NCBI GenBank assembly: GCA_005223185.1
Contig: NJBN01000013.1
Coordinates: forward strand, 21,148-85,147
Reading direction: 5' to 3'
Length of the DNA: 64,000 nucleotides
Origin: a candidate division LCP-89 bacterium B3_LCP
GTDB lineage: Bacteria > Electryoneota > B3-LCP
Below the pieces are notes generated by a model. That model was not told the origin of the DNA. It did no database searches and was given only the letters and a program-made list of their open reading frames with translations. Made by a program: the position numbers and the translations under genes. Positions 1-9,042 of this stretch are shown here, piece by piece (the stretch's first letter is position 1; every line of letters begins with the position of its first letter).

Positions 1-978
1 GACGTCCCAGGGAACGATTTCACCATAGTTGAGAATCGTACCGTTATCACCTACCACCCAGCCGTTGTCAGTGTTAACGAAACTCACCCCTGTAAGGTTT
101 TCGGTTGTCCCGCTTGATTGAGGTTCCCAGGTGTTACCTGACCAATCAGTGTAAATGATAGTGCCGCCATCACCTACAGCCCATCCATAACTGTATGTAG
201 CGAAAGAGATATCATTTAAATCGACACTAACACCGGTGTCTCTGATCTCCCAGTCATTTCCATTATTATAGGTTAAAAGGCCGATCCCGTTGTTACCAAC
301 AGCAAAGCCGGTGCTTCCGGTGTAGAAATCGATGGCATTGATGCTCTGATCTACCCAGGCAACGGTCGTCCAACCCTGGCCTTGATTTTCTGTACGAACT
401 ATAGCTCCATTTCCATTCCAGATAGAAACGGCGGCTACACCAGTAGTTTCATTGAAGAAATGAATATCATTTACGGTGCCTTCGTTATATGAACCCTGAT
501 AATACACATAAAAAGCAACGTCCTGTTGAGTCTGCCAGCCGTCGGTGGTGAAACTCATCAGAGGTTGGAAGATGGTGTTGACTCCAGCAACGAAAGCTGC
601 CTGTTCATTCACCTGGTGAGCTCCATAATAGGTGATCATCCAGCCATTCTGTTGTTCCTGCCAGGTAGATCCACCATCAGTAGTGTGGATAATCGCGCCG
701 CCTGATCCTGTCATCACTCCGATGTTGTCATCATAAAATGAGACTGCTTCATAGAAGGCTGTGGGGGCCGTTTGCGTATTCCATGTAAGTCCGCCATCAA
801 TAGAATGAAGGACAACACCAAAATCTCCGACAGTCGTTATGGAACTTGTCGATGGAGCGGAGATGCTATTCAAATTTTCGGCCGTTCCACTTGTCTGCGG
901 CATCCAGCCGTTTTGCGCCTGGACAGAACTGACAATTAAGAAAACCAGGACTATAGCGATACTACTTAGTACTTTCAT
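1..978 (-). CDS. Secreted YCF48/BNR-repeat beta-propeller protein (3' end beyond the window)
   Basis: An open frame runs from ATG at 978 to the window edge (326 codons) without a stop. It starts with a clear signal peptide (MKVLSSIAIVLVFLIVSSVQA then QNGW) and has an AGGAGAG-type ribosome site just upstream. The mature part has repeated DGGxTW-like motifs (HSIDGGLTW, HTTDGGSTW, then degenerate copies) separated by blocks such as VSFYDDNIGVMTG and ISFATYSYGWAVGDGG. This is the pattern of YCF48/BNR-like beta-propellers. In FCB bacteria these are usually exported surface or extracellular proteins ending in a T9SS sorting domain; that end lies outside the window. The family fold is confident. The ligand or role is unknown. 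Confidence 0.85.
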   Translation of the reverse strand, partial: MKVLSSIAIVLVFLIVSSVQAQNGWMPQTSGTAENLNSISAPSTSSITTVGDFGVVLHSIDGGLTWNTQTAPTAFYEAVSFYDDNIGVMTGSGGAIIHTTDGGSTWQEQQNGWMITYYGAHQVNEQAAFVAGVNTIFQPLMSFTTDGWQTQQDVAFYVYYQGSYNEGTVNDIHFFNETTGVAAVSIWNGNGAIVRTENQGQGWTTVAWVDQSINAIDFYTGSTGFAVGNNGIGLLTYNNGNDWEIRDTGVSVDLNDISFATYSYGWAVGDGGTIIYTDWSGNTWEPQSSGTTENLTGVSFVNTDNGWVVGDNGTILNYGEIVPWDV

Positions 979-1160
979 TTAACTCTCCTTGTGCAACTTC
1001 TTTTATTGTGATTTATAGAATTCCGGGATATGGATATTGTCTATTTCCTCAAATCATACTATCTCATAATCTGAATTTATGGCGCAATGAACCTTATTAA
1101 TATACACAATATTGTCTGGTTTGTCAAGTGATTTGTTTTTCAGGGGAAAATTGTGATAAG

Positions 1161-1190
1161 AAAAGGGCGGGGGAAGCACCCCCACCCTAC
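1161..1190 (-). terminator. GC-rich hairpin with T-run (terminator or REP-like repeat)
   Basis: On the minus strand GGGTGGGGG-TGCTT-CCCCCGCCC is followed by TTTTC. It lies about 80 bases past the stop of the 1270-3144 gene, so it can terminate that transcript. Its GTAGGG...CCC shape also matches the small palindromes found elsewhere in this window. Confidence 0.5.
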
Positions 1191-1208
1191 GGTTATCGGT
1201 TTGCGATT

Positions 1209-1253
1209 GGGTGGCATGTTTCTGGTCTTGCTTTAGCGGGAACGAAACATGTC
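1209..1253 (+). repeat. Dispersed palindromic repeat, copy 1 (GGGTGGCATGyTTCTGG family)
   Basis: The sequence begins GGTGGCATGTTTCTGG and ends GGGAACGAAACATGTC, so the outer parts (CATGTTTC / GAAACATG) are an inverted repeat. A second copy with the same ends and the same ~45-base length lies on the minus strand at 60101-60145. Confidence 0.6.
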
Positions 1254-1269
1254 TTTATTATCAACTCGA

Positions 1270-3144
1270 CTACTTCATCAGCACCATCTTGCCTGTATTT
1301 GTAAACTCACCTGCAGTCAGCCTGTACAGGTACACTCCGGAAGAGAGATCTGAGCCATCGAACGCCACTTCATGCACACCCGCATCCCGCCAGGCGTTGA
1401 CCAGCTCTGCAACTAAGCGACCGGAAATGTCATAAACCGAAAGGTTCACGATACTTGCATCTTGCATCTGGAATCTGATCACTGTGGCGGGGTTGAAGGG
1501 ATTTGGAGTGCAGGGATGAAGGATGAAGGATGAAGGATGAGAAGACTGTGCCGTTTCACCCGGAAATGGCTCGCCGGTGCAGAACCAGCCTGTGGGGTTT
1601 ATCAAGAGGCCGTCACCAGTGGTACCCTCTTTGGTGAAGGTGAAGGAGTCAGTATCGACCGCTATCCATGGATAAGTACCGACTGATCCCAAGACAATAT
1701 ATTCTCCGCCAGGAGCATCTCCAGGCACAGATAGCGATCTATCGCGATCTATTGAGGTTTCCCCCGGCAATGTAAGGTCATAAACCGGTCCAAGTACGGG
1801 AAATTGGATTCCAGCAGGAATTTCTACATTCACCCAAACATCAAATGTTACCGGTGAACTCCCAATATTTGTTATTTCTATATTGTAGTCGAATGATCCA
1901 CCATTAGCCGGAATGATGATGGGTGGATTATAGGGGGTAAGGGATACGGGTAGCTGCCCGGATTCAGCCTCCAGGCGAATCAAATAGACATCAGACAAAC
2001 CGGCGCCATAGGATTCAGTCCCTCCCACGACAATATACCCCCCATCCGATGTCTGTTGAATGCATTCTCCCACATCATTACTAGTTCCACCGAGAGTTTG
2101 CGTCCACATTATATACCCGTCAGCGTCAGTCTTTATCAAACGGACATCTAAATCACTCGAGATTCCTATATATCCGGCGGCTATATATCCCGAATCGGAT
2201 GTTTGCCAAATGCTGTTGCCCGAACTTGAGGCGTTTGGAATACTAGGAGGGTCGTCTCCTCGTGTCCACGTTGTATCCCCGTCAGCGTCAACGAGCCACA
2301 TCCATAACAACCAATCTTCAAAAGAATGTTCTCCTACAAGGATCCATCCATGCGGAAACGGATGCAAGGGCAAGGACTTCTGAAGGTCGTTGGCTTGATC
2401 CCAACCGCTGTCCCCGTAGGTCTGAGACCACTGTTCAATACCATTCGCATCCGTCTTTATCAAATAGGCATCAGCAGAACCGGCGCCATAGGATTCAGTC
2501 ATTCCGGCTATGATATATTCCCCATCCAAATTCTGTTGAACGCCGTTGCCCATATCAGGACTCGTTCCACCGAAAGTTCGCGTCCACATGGTATTCCCGT
2601 TGGCGTCAGTCTTTATCAAATAAACATCCCAATCACCGGCGCCGTAGGATTGAGTCTTTCCGGCGATGATATACCCTCCGTCCGTTGTCTGCTTAACACT
2701 CTTGCCCCAATCATCATTGCCTCCCCCGAAGGTCTGAGACCACTGTTCATAGCCGCTGGAGTCCGTCTTGATCAAATAGACATCATTATAACCGGCGCCA
2801 TAGGAACAAGTATATCCGGCGATGATATATCCCCCGTCCGAAGTCTGTTGAACGCTTTCGCCGCTATCATAATTGCTTCCCCCGAAGGTCTGATACCACT
2901 GTTCATTGCCGTCTCCGTCGGTCTTTATCAAATAGACATCAGAAGAATCAGCGCCATAGGAAGAAGTTAGTCCGGCGATGATATACCCCCCGTCAGTTGT
3001 CTGCTGAACGCTGTAGCCGTAATCATAACTGCTTCCGCCGAAGGTTCTGGTCCACAGCGTATCAGGCTGGGCGTGAACGGCTACTGTCATCAGGGTAATC
3101 GCAGCAATAGCGAATGACAAAGCTGTAAGGATTCTTGCTTTCAT
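1270..3144 (-). CDS. Secreted repeat protein with T9SS sorting domain
   Basis: This 624-residue protein starts with a signal peptide (ending AVHAQ) and an AAGGAG ribosome site. Residues ~27-395 are about seven copies of a ~52-residue unit with the core TWTRTFGG...SVQQTTDGGYIIAG...SYGAG..DVYLIKTDxxG, probably one blade each of a propeller-like fold. Next comes an Ig-like module of ~105 residues (LTPYNPPIIIPANGGSFDYNI...DRDRSLSVPG) that recurs in four other proteins of the window. The end is a classic T9SS type A sorting domain (HPCTPNPFNPATVIRF ... GKMVLMK). A secreted or surface-attached protein is well supported; its ligand is unknown. A possible transcription attenuator precedes it (3187-3330). 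Confidence 0.85.
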   Translation of the reverse strand: MKARILTALSFAIAAITLMTVAVHAQPDTLWTRTFGGSSYDYGYSVQQTTDGGYIIAGLTSSYGADSSDVYLIKTDGDGNEQWYQTFGGSNYDSGESVQQTSDGGYIIAGYTCSYGAGYNDVYLIKTDSSGYEQWSQTFGGGNDDWGKSVKQTTDGGYIIAGKTQSYGAGDWDVYLIKTDANGNTMWTRTFGGTSPDMGNGVQQNLDGEYIIAGMTESYGAGSADAYLIKTDANGIEQWSQTYGDSGWDQANDLQKSLPLHPFPHGWILVGEHSFEDWLLWMWLVDADGDTTWTRGDDPPSIPNASSSGNSIWQTSDSGYIAAGYIGISSDLDVRLIKTDADGYIMWTQTLGGTSNDVGECIQQTSDGGYIVVGGTESYGAGLSDVYLIRLEAESGQLPVSLTPYNPPIIIPANGGSFDYNIEITNIGSSPVTFDVWVNVEIPAGIQFPVLGPVYDLTLPGETSIDRDRSLSVPGDAPGGEYIVLGSVGTYPWIAVDTDSFTFTKEGTTGDGLLINPTGWFCTGEPFPGETAQSSHPSSFILHPCTPNPFNPATVIRFQMQDASIVNLSVYDISGRLVAELVNAWRDAGVHEVAFDGSDLSSGVYLYRLTAGEFTNTGKMVLMK

Positions 3145-3186
3145 GGTAATCTCCTTTTTAAATTAACTTAAATTTAGCCATCGATA

Positions 3187-3330
3187 AAAACCAAAAAGGC
3201 ACAATTGGATCCACCTCACCTCAGAGTGTGATCCCACTGTGCCTTCGTTAAGCAGGCTTTTAATCTTTCTCGGCAAGTCGACCCACACCCCTGTATAGGT
3301 TTCTCCTTACCGCGTTAACCGTAGAATTTT
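3187..3330 (-). promoter_or_regulatory. Candidate structured leader with attenuator hairpin (unidentified RNA)
   Basis: On the minus strand, ~50 bases before the ATG of the 1270-3144 gene, a long hairpin (arms GGCACAGTGGGATC at ~3243 and GGATCCAATTGTGCC ending at 3198) is followed by TTTTTGGTTTTT, like an intrinsic terminator. Upstream lies a nested structure: outer arms GTTAA / TTAAC and inner arms CGGTAAG / CTTGCCG (7 pairs, one G-U) around a loop with GGGGTGTGGG. The upstream gene has its own terminator at 3402-3434, so this one sits in the leader. I compared it by eye with c-di-GMP, SAM, TPP, glycine and fluoride riboswitch cores and found no match. It could also be a small RNA gene. Confidence 0.4.
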
Positions 3331-3401
3331 ATAAAATTAATTGCGGTGTTGTTTCTTGAACATACAATGTACGAAATATTTCAATAAAAGTCAAGTTAAA
3401 T

Positions 3402-3434
3402 AAAAGGGGCTGTCCCAAAAGGGTCAGCCTCTTT
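3402..3434 (-). terminator. Intrinsic terminator of the nuclease gene
   Basis: On the minus strand AGGCTGACCC-TTTT-GGGACAGCCCC is followed by TTTTATTT, directly after the stop at 3443. Confidence 0.75.
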
Positions 3435-3442
3435 TATAGTTG

Positions 3443-5065
3443 TTATTTCAGTAAAACGATCTTCTGTGTAGCGCAGGAGGAGCTCGTTTTCAGCCAAGCG
3501 AGGTAAATGCCGGAAACAAGATCAGACCCATCGAACATCACCTCATGCATACCCGCATCCCGCCAGCCGTTGACTAACTCTGTTACTAAACGACCGGAAA
3601 TGTCATAGACCTTCAGATCCACCAGACTCGAAACTCGCAACTCGAAACTAAGAACTGTCTTTGGATTGAAGGGATTGGGGTATGCACCATGCAATTCAAA
3701 ATCACCTGAAAGCGTGGCTTTATTGTTGTGGGTAGTTGAACCGCTAAATACTTCTCCCCAGGTAGTCCATTCATTAAGAGCCATGTTACCATCCATACTG
3801 CCCAGTTTCTCGAAATCGAAGTGATCTTCGTCCCAGATATCGTTCGGGTAGATACCAACATACCCGTCATAGGTATAGGATCCCGCAGGAGCACCCGAGG
3901 GTACAGCTTGAGACCGGTCACGATCGGGATTTGCACCAGGCGCTAAACAGAAATCAGTGACATTTATAATGGGGCCATATTCGGTTCCATTGGGTAACGT
4001 AACCATCGTCCAGATATCCACAATTTCTGTGCTCGTTCCTATGTTGTTGGCAGCGATATTGAAGTCGAATGAACCTCCACCAGCAGGAATCTGAATCGGT
4101 GGGTTGAAAGGTGTCAAGGTAACCTGAATAGGCGTGCTTTCCAGATAGTCTATATCCATATACACTGGCAGATGGTCGGTAGCCAGATGCAGAGCGTCAG
4201 CCACATTTTGCGGCACAGCGAGGTTAGGCGGATCGTTGATAGCCTGGTTGAAATGTTGACCGTCATTGCCATAGGGGGTGTAACTGCCATCAACATATTC
4301 CCAATCAGAGCCATCCATAAGCTGGGGTGTCGTGAGAACGAAATCGAATCTGTCATCCAATCCACCGGTTGCACCACCACCAAAGGACGTCACTCTTGTC
4401 GATTGTGTATGAATTGAAGCAAAAGCTGCGTTGTCATGCCAGCTCCCGGGCGTATCTATGGGATCGATAAACAGTGAGTCGGTCAGCAAAGCCTGATAAC
4501 CGGGTTCATCACTGTAATAAAAATTAAGATCTCCGGCGAGAATCAGATTATTCCCAACAAGTGGATTAAGATTCAGCCAATCTATGAATGATTCGCATTC
4601 CAATAACCGTCTGTTTTCATTGGTTGATCCCTGCGACGCCTTGAGATGATTAGTCGCTATGAAAAGGTTCGGTCGGGAACCGCTGCCTATGTACTCCAAC
4701 TCATAGATCTCCCAGTTACGTAGATCGGTTAGAACCGTGTAGATATCTACCAGATCGAAGAGATCCTGTTTATAATACAGCATGTATTCGCTGGTGCCAT
4801 AGTTAACCCAATCAGCGCGATCAAAGACAGAGGTATCGAGGACGCCTTCGAAAAATTGCTGCGAGCCCGCATCGCTCAGCATCTCCTGACAGACTAACAG
4901 ATCAGGTTGTACCTGATCTAAAACTGTCTGAAAATGGGCAATCCGTTCAGTCCCGGTACTCCCGGGGAAATTCAGTACGTTATAACTGCATATTCGAATT
5001 TGAGCTGAAATGGATATCGCGAACAACGCGATAATCATTAAGGAGTAGGTCGTTTTCTTAAGCAT
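3443..5065 (-). CDS. Secreted endonuclease/exonuclease/phosphatase-fold protein with T9SS domain
   Basis: This protein has 540 residues with a signal peptide (MLKKTTYSLMIIALFAISISAQ). Residues ~22-315 form a DNase I-like metal-dependent phosphodiesterase domain: RICSYNVLNF at the start, the acidic site VCQEML, the core motif GDLNFYYSDE (Asp/Asn), RFDFVLTT and a final DHLPVYMDI (Asp-His). These are the expected catalytic positions of the family. The recurring ~105-residue Ig-like module (LTPFNPPIQIPAGGGSFDFNI) follows, then a T9SS sorting domain with HGAYPNPFNPKT ending KIVLLK. An extracellular nuclease or phosphodiesterase is the best reading; the substrate (DNA, RNA or another phosphodiester) cannot be decided from sequence. 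Confidence 0.85.
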   Translation of the reverse strand: MLKKTTYSLMIIALFAISISAQIRICSYNVLNFPGSTGTERIAHFQTVLDQVQPDLLVCQEMLSDAGSQQFFEGVLDTSVFDRADWVNYGTSEYMLYYKQDLFDLVDIYTVLTDLRNWEIYELEYIGSGSRPNLFIATNHLKASQGSTNENRRLLECESFIDWLNLNPLVGNNLILAGDLNFYYSDEPGYQALLTDSLFIDPIDTPGSWHDNAAFASIHTQSTRVTSFGGGATGGLDDRFDFVLTTPQLMDGSDWEYVDGSYTPYGNDGQHFNQAINDPPNLAVPQNVADALHLATDHLPVYMDIDYLESTPIQVTLTPFNPPIQIPAGGGSFDFNIAANNIGTSTEIVDIWTMVTLPNGTEYGPIINVTDFCLAPGANPDRDRSQAVPSGAPAGSYTYDGYVGIYPNDIWDEDHFDFEKLGSMDGNMALNEWTTWGEVFSGSTTHNNKATLSGDFELHGAYPNPFNPKTVLSFELRVSSLVDLKVYDISGRLVTELVNGWRDAGMHEVMFDGSDLVSGIYLAWLKTSSSCATQKIVLLK

Positions 5066-5258
5066 TTTCTCTCATTCTTTCCTGTCATTAGTAATTATCA
5101 TCGAGTTTACCGGTAGATATTTATCATTTCATGGTTTGCAATTCAGATATAGCAAAACAGACTATAATATAAGCATTTTTGATACAGAAGTCAATAGCTC
5201 GCCTGAAGAAAGTGAATTTTTTTCGTCTGATAATCCGTTGAATTTTGTAAACAGACAT

Positions 5259-5289
5259 AAAAAAGGCTGATTTTGACTGATCAGCCCTT
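5259..5289 (-). terminator. Intrinsic terminator after the first deiminase gene
   Basis: On the minus strand GGCTGATcagtcaaaATCAGCC is followed by TTTTTTATG, about 25 bases after the stop at 5312. Confidence 0.8.
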
Positions 5290-5311
5290 TCTATACTGCT
5301 TTCAGTTAGAA

Positions 5312-7261
5312 TTATTTAAGCAACAGCATTTTACCAGTAATCTGCTGTTGATTTAGATCAAGTTTATATAGATAGATCCCTGAGGATAACTTTGAGCCAT
5401 CAAAAGTCACCTCGTGCATGCCCGCATCCCGCCAACCGTTGACCAGTTCTTCAACCTTCCGTCCCGAAACATCGTAAACTGCGAGATTGACCAGACTCGA
5501 AACTTGCAGCTCGAAACTGATAACCGTGCTCGGGTTGAAGGGATTGGGATGCAAGCCCGTAGCGATCTGCCCAGATCCGTTATCCGCAGTACCCTCGATA
5601 GTGATGGTATAGTAATCACTGTATGTCGTATTCTGATTGATGGAAGTATCCACTGCCTTTACTCGAACTTCTATGACGTCTCCCGGCTGGATATTGCCCG
5701 TCGGTGTACCCCGATAGTACACAGCGAATGGCTCGATGAGCTCCATATCCACATCGGTTTGTGGTAATCCATTTATCGAGTACTCCGCCGCCACCTCGCT
5801 GATCCAACGATTATCCAGAGCGTATGCTTTGAAGGGGAGGGGCCATGCGGATGCTTGTACACTGGCGAGCGGATCGAATTCAACCACGGGAGCTTCATTA
5901 TCAGGTCCGACATGGAAGTGATGCGGATTGCCCGCACCGATAAAGGGATGGTTTTCTACTCTCCCAGATCCGTCTTCAGCTTCCAGGTAGTAATAAATAT
6001 CCGTCCCATCGGGCTGTTGGGGAATTTCGCCATAGTAGTTGTCGTCACCGGTAAAAGTCATCGCTATAGGGCTGTAACTGCCTCCTTCCGTCTTCCACAT
6101 GATAACTGGTGGAGCTATTAGCGCTTCATTGCTGTAAGGGTGGATGTCAGCTTCCAGATAGTAATCGCTGCCATCATTCTCAAGGTCATGAATGGGAATA
6201 TGGACTATGCGCAGCATTCCTTGATCAGCCATTTCGTGCGTCCGGCAGTGAAGAGCATCCCCAGAACTGAACGTTTCATAGTAGAAACCGTGTACTTCAT
6301 AACCAGGCATGGCTTCTTGAAACGTAACTAAAGCCAGGGAGTCGTTGGGACTATTAAAATGCGGGACGAGGATTTTATTGTTCAAAAACAATGTGTTGGA
6401 GTAACCAGATCCTTGTATCCTCAGGATCTCATAGGGACGTCCATAAGCACTCATCAAGGATTGCATTAATTCTACCATGGCTTCTCGAGTGGGATTGGGC
6501 GGATCCGTCTGAATCACTATTATCCTTCCTGGATCCAGGAATTTAGCCCAGGTATCGATGTGAGCACCTACCATTTCTGTAATAATATTGCTGGTTATCC
6601 CCAAGTAGTCTTCGAATATTTGATCTATCTGCGCTACGGTCATTCCTGGATTTTCAACTAATATCCATTCCTCTTGTATAACTCTTTCAAATCCGTCCGT
6701 CATATAGTTTCCACCTTCAGTGGTCATTCCGGTGCCATATACCGGGATTCCCAATGTATCTCCGACAAGCCGGGGTATATGATCAAAACCCCAATAGCCA
6801 TGATCTATTATCCCCAGTTCATCATTTCCGTTAAAGATGTACCAGGGTCCGTAGTCCCTGGTATGCGGCCAGACAAAACCAGGGCCTGAAAACAGAAACG
6901 TACAATTCGACGTGTCCACTCCTGCAAGCACGTAATCTTCAAGTGCCTGCTCCATCCATCTTTCATCCTTAACCACCGTCATCACTTCTATGTCTTCAGC
7001 CAGCTCCCTGACGAGGTGCATTGGTATCCAGAGAGGATAGGCAATTAAAACACCCGTCGAGGGTTCCCACTCAGCTACTGGGATTATAGGTCCGGGTGGC
7101 GGGTCATCTGTCGGACCGGTAGGAAATGGTATCCGGTTCAACCGATCTTGAAAGAACTTCTCCTTGCTGAATTCTTCATTAGCATACGCGCCACTGATGA
7201 TAAGCGAGATAGCTACAACACTAAGCAGTGTCAAGCTTAAAGAACTGAATGGACTTCTCAT
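5312..7261 (-). CDS. PPAD-like secreted peptidylarginine deiminase, copy 1
   Basis: This 649-residue protein has a signal peptide, a deiminase domain (~55-365), an Ig-like domain (~375-560) and a T9SS sorting domain (LHPNPFNPST ... GKMLLLK). This order is the same as in Porphyromonas gingivalis PPAD, which converts peptide arginine to citrulline outside the cell. All catalytic positions are visible: Asp136 in TRDYGPW, His234 and Asp236 in AHIDTWAK, Asn289 in GYSNT, and the nucleophile Cys339 in GDALHCRTHEMAD. Blocks such as GGNYMTDG, EDYLGI and AMPGYEV also match PPAD as I recall it. The RPRP segment of PPAD (Arg152/Arg154, which grip the substrate carboxylate) is missing: here the region reads IIDHGYWGFDHIPR. 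The substrate range may therefore differ from C-terminal arginines. Agmatine deiminases share the fold but not this architecture. Confidence 0.88.
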   Translation of the reverse strand: MRSPFSSLSLTLLSVVAISLIISGAYANEEFSKEKFFQDRLNRIPFPTGPTDDPPPGPIIPVAEWEPSTGVLIAYPLWIPMHLVRELAEDIEVMTVVKDERWMEQALEDYVLAGVDTSNCTFLFSGPGFVWPHTRDYGPWYIFNGNDELGIIDHGYWGFDHIPRLVGDTLGIPVYGTGMTTEGGNYMTDGFERVIQEEWILVENPGMTVAQIDQIFEDYLGITSNIITEMVGAHIDTWAKFLDPGRIIVIQTDPPNPTREAMVELMQSLMSAYGRPYEILRIQGSGYSNTLFLNNKILVPHFNSPNDSLALVTFQEAMPGYEVHGFYYETFSSGDALHCRTHEMADQGMLRIVHIPIHDLENDGSDYYLEADIHPYSNEALIAPPVIMWKTEGGSYSPIAMTFTGDDNYYGEIPQQPDGTDIYYYLEAEDGSGRVENHPFIGAGNPHHFHVGPDNEAPVVEFDPLASVQASAWPLPFKAYALDNRWISEVAAEYSINGLPQTDVDMELIEPFAVYYRGTPTGNIQPGDVIEVRVKAVDTSINQNTTYSDYYTITIEGTADNGSGQIATGLHPNPFNPSTVISFELQVSSLVNLAVYDVSGRKVEELVNGWRDAGMHEVTFDGSKLSSGIYLYKLDLNQQQITGKMLLLK

Positions 7262-7316
7262 GATTATTTCTCCCTTATTGTCCTCATCAATGAATTTCTG
7301 TAGGCCTGTTCTGTAT

Positions 7317-8797
7317 TTACTTCATCAACACCATCTTCCCTATTCCTGTAGTCGGGGTCGTCCCTGACCCCGACGTTTCCAGGTGGTACAGATAAATCCC
7401 CGAAGCCAATCCTGACCCATCAAACGTAACTTCATGCACACCCGCATCCCGCCAGCCGTTAACCAACTCTGCTACTAAACAACCAGAAATGTCATAGACC
7501 GAAAGGTTCACCAGATTTGCATCTGGCAACTGGTAACTGATAGCTGTCAGAGGATTGAAGGGGTTGGGATGGGCTTGAAGTAGAGAGAATCTTTCTGGAG
7601 TCACATCAGGAATCCGCACCAAAAACTCTTCGAATGGCTCGCCGCTGTTTAACCATTGATCCACCCACTCGTTATCACCATCTGTACCCATTTTTTCGAA
7701 AGTAAAGCTGTCCTGATTGCAGACGTAGGTAGGGTAGGTTCCAACATAGCCGTGATAGACATAGATACCTGTCGGTGCCGCCCCTGGCACAGCTTGCACA
7801 CGGTCACGACCGATTGTAAACCCTGGTGATAGAAATAGATTTACCGGTCCTAGTGTGGGACCGAACTGGGTACCATTTGGTAGAGTTACATCACACCAGG
7901 CATCTGCTTGTGACCCAGTTGTCCCAGGATTGGAAACCTCAATGTAGAAATCGAAGTTGCCCCCAACTGCAGGCAAAACTATAGGAGGCATATATGGTGT
8001 TAGGGTGATCATCATACAGGGGTTGGGAGTCAAAAGACAGCCGTGGTACTGTCCGTTCGGTGCTTCCCCCCAGCATACGATTTGACCGGCATTATTTATG
8101 TCCGATGCTGATTTGAGTGTCCAGCCTGAACCGGAAGGAATCAGAGTATTGAGATCGGTCATTACTCCATCTTCCCAAACGAAAGCGTGCGTTATGTATC
8201 CTGGATCACCAGTTTGCGCCCAACCGACGATCTGCCTATCTCGTTAATTGTGCCAGCTGATGCAGCGTCCCCACCGAGATCTCCGAGATCAGTGAAAACG
8301 CTGTCTTCACATAACCAGGCTCGATGTTCACTCCCGGGACCCAGTGTAAAAGAATAGCCTACTATTTGACCATCGTTGTTGATGTCAGAAGCTACGCTCC
8401 AATCGAGACCGGGACCTGATAATGTACCCAGATATGTCCATACACCATCTTCCCAGTAATAAGCATACTGGCTCTGATATTGACCGTTGGTGTATCCAAC
8501 TACCTGGCTGAAATCATTCACACCGGTCGCGCCACTTACCAGATAACCGGTAGGCACCCCCAAATCTTGCATGATTCCATTTTCCCACAGGTAGGCATGC
8601 TGAGCACCACTGTAAATCGTTGATGAACCTGCTATTTGAGCTTCGTTATTTATATCACCGGCGCTGCTTGAGATTCCGCCGAGGGTTCCTAAGTCAGTAA
8701 TGGTGTACATCTGCGCTAATGCAGTTGAATTCAATCCCTCGAACATCAGGTAGCATACAAAGAGCACAACGGTAGAAACAGATAAGAGATGTTTCAT
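7317..8797 (-). pseudogene. Frameshifted HAF-repeat secreted protein with T9SS domain
   Basis: Two adjacent frames on the minus strand make one protein of about 493 residues. The first part (ATG at 8797, signal peptide ending STALAQ) has HAF-type repeats (TDLGTLGG, SDINNDGQIVGYS, AYLWENGIMQDLG) and stops at 8192. Reading on in the next frame from about 8235 continues the repeat smoothly (QIVGWAQTGDPGYITHAFVW...), so one base is missing near the GATAGGCAGATC stretch at 8230-8241. The second part holds the recurring Ig-like module (LTPYMPPIVLPAVGGNFDF) and a sorting domain ending GKMVLMK. It may be a true pseudogene or an assembly error. HAF-repeat proteins are extracellular and of unknown function. 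Confidence 0.8.
7351..7374. repeat. REP-like palindrome inside a sorting domain
   Basis: The arms GTCGGGGTC and GACCCCGAC form a near-perfect 24-base palindrome that is read in frame as part of SGSGTTPTT just before the final GKMVLMK. The same element lies at 9077-9100, 61095-61118 and 63632-63655. Confidence 0.75.
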
Positions 8798-8980
8798 TGC
8801 TGGTCCCTTCTCATCTTAAATTTCTTGGCTTAATTGGGATAGATGTTTCTTATATCCAGTATTCCTGGATGAACTATCATAAGTTTACTATCCATGCCAT
8901 TTATTTAATTAATATACGATATGTAAAACCTGAAGTCAAGAATTATTTTGACATATGAAAAAAATAATTCTCTTGATAAG

Positions 8981-9010
8981 TAAAAGCGATCCCGATTATT
9001 CGGGATCGCT
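8981..9010 (-). terminator. Intrinsic terminator after the second deiminase gene
   Basis: On the minus strand AGCGATCCCGA-ataa-TCGGGATCGCT is followed by TTTTACTT, about 30 bases after the stop at 9043. Confidence 0.75.
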
Positions 9011-9042
9011 ACTTTCAAATTCTGATTTCTTACTTCTTGATT

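Noticed and set aside
5312-7261. Agmatine deiminase
   Set aside because: Same fold, but the signal peptide, Ig-like domain, T9SS domain and block-by-block similarity point to the PPAD type.
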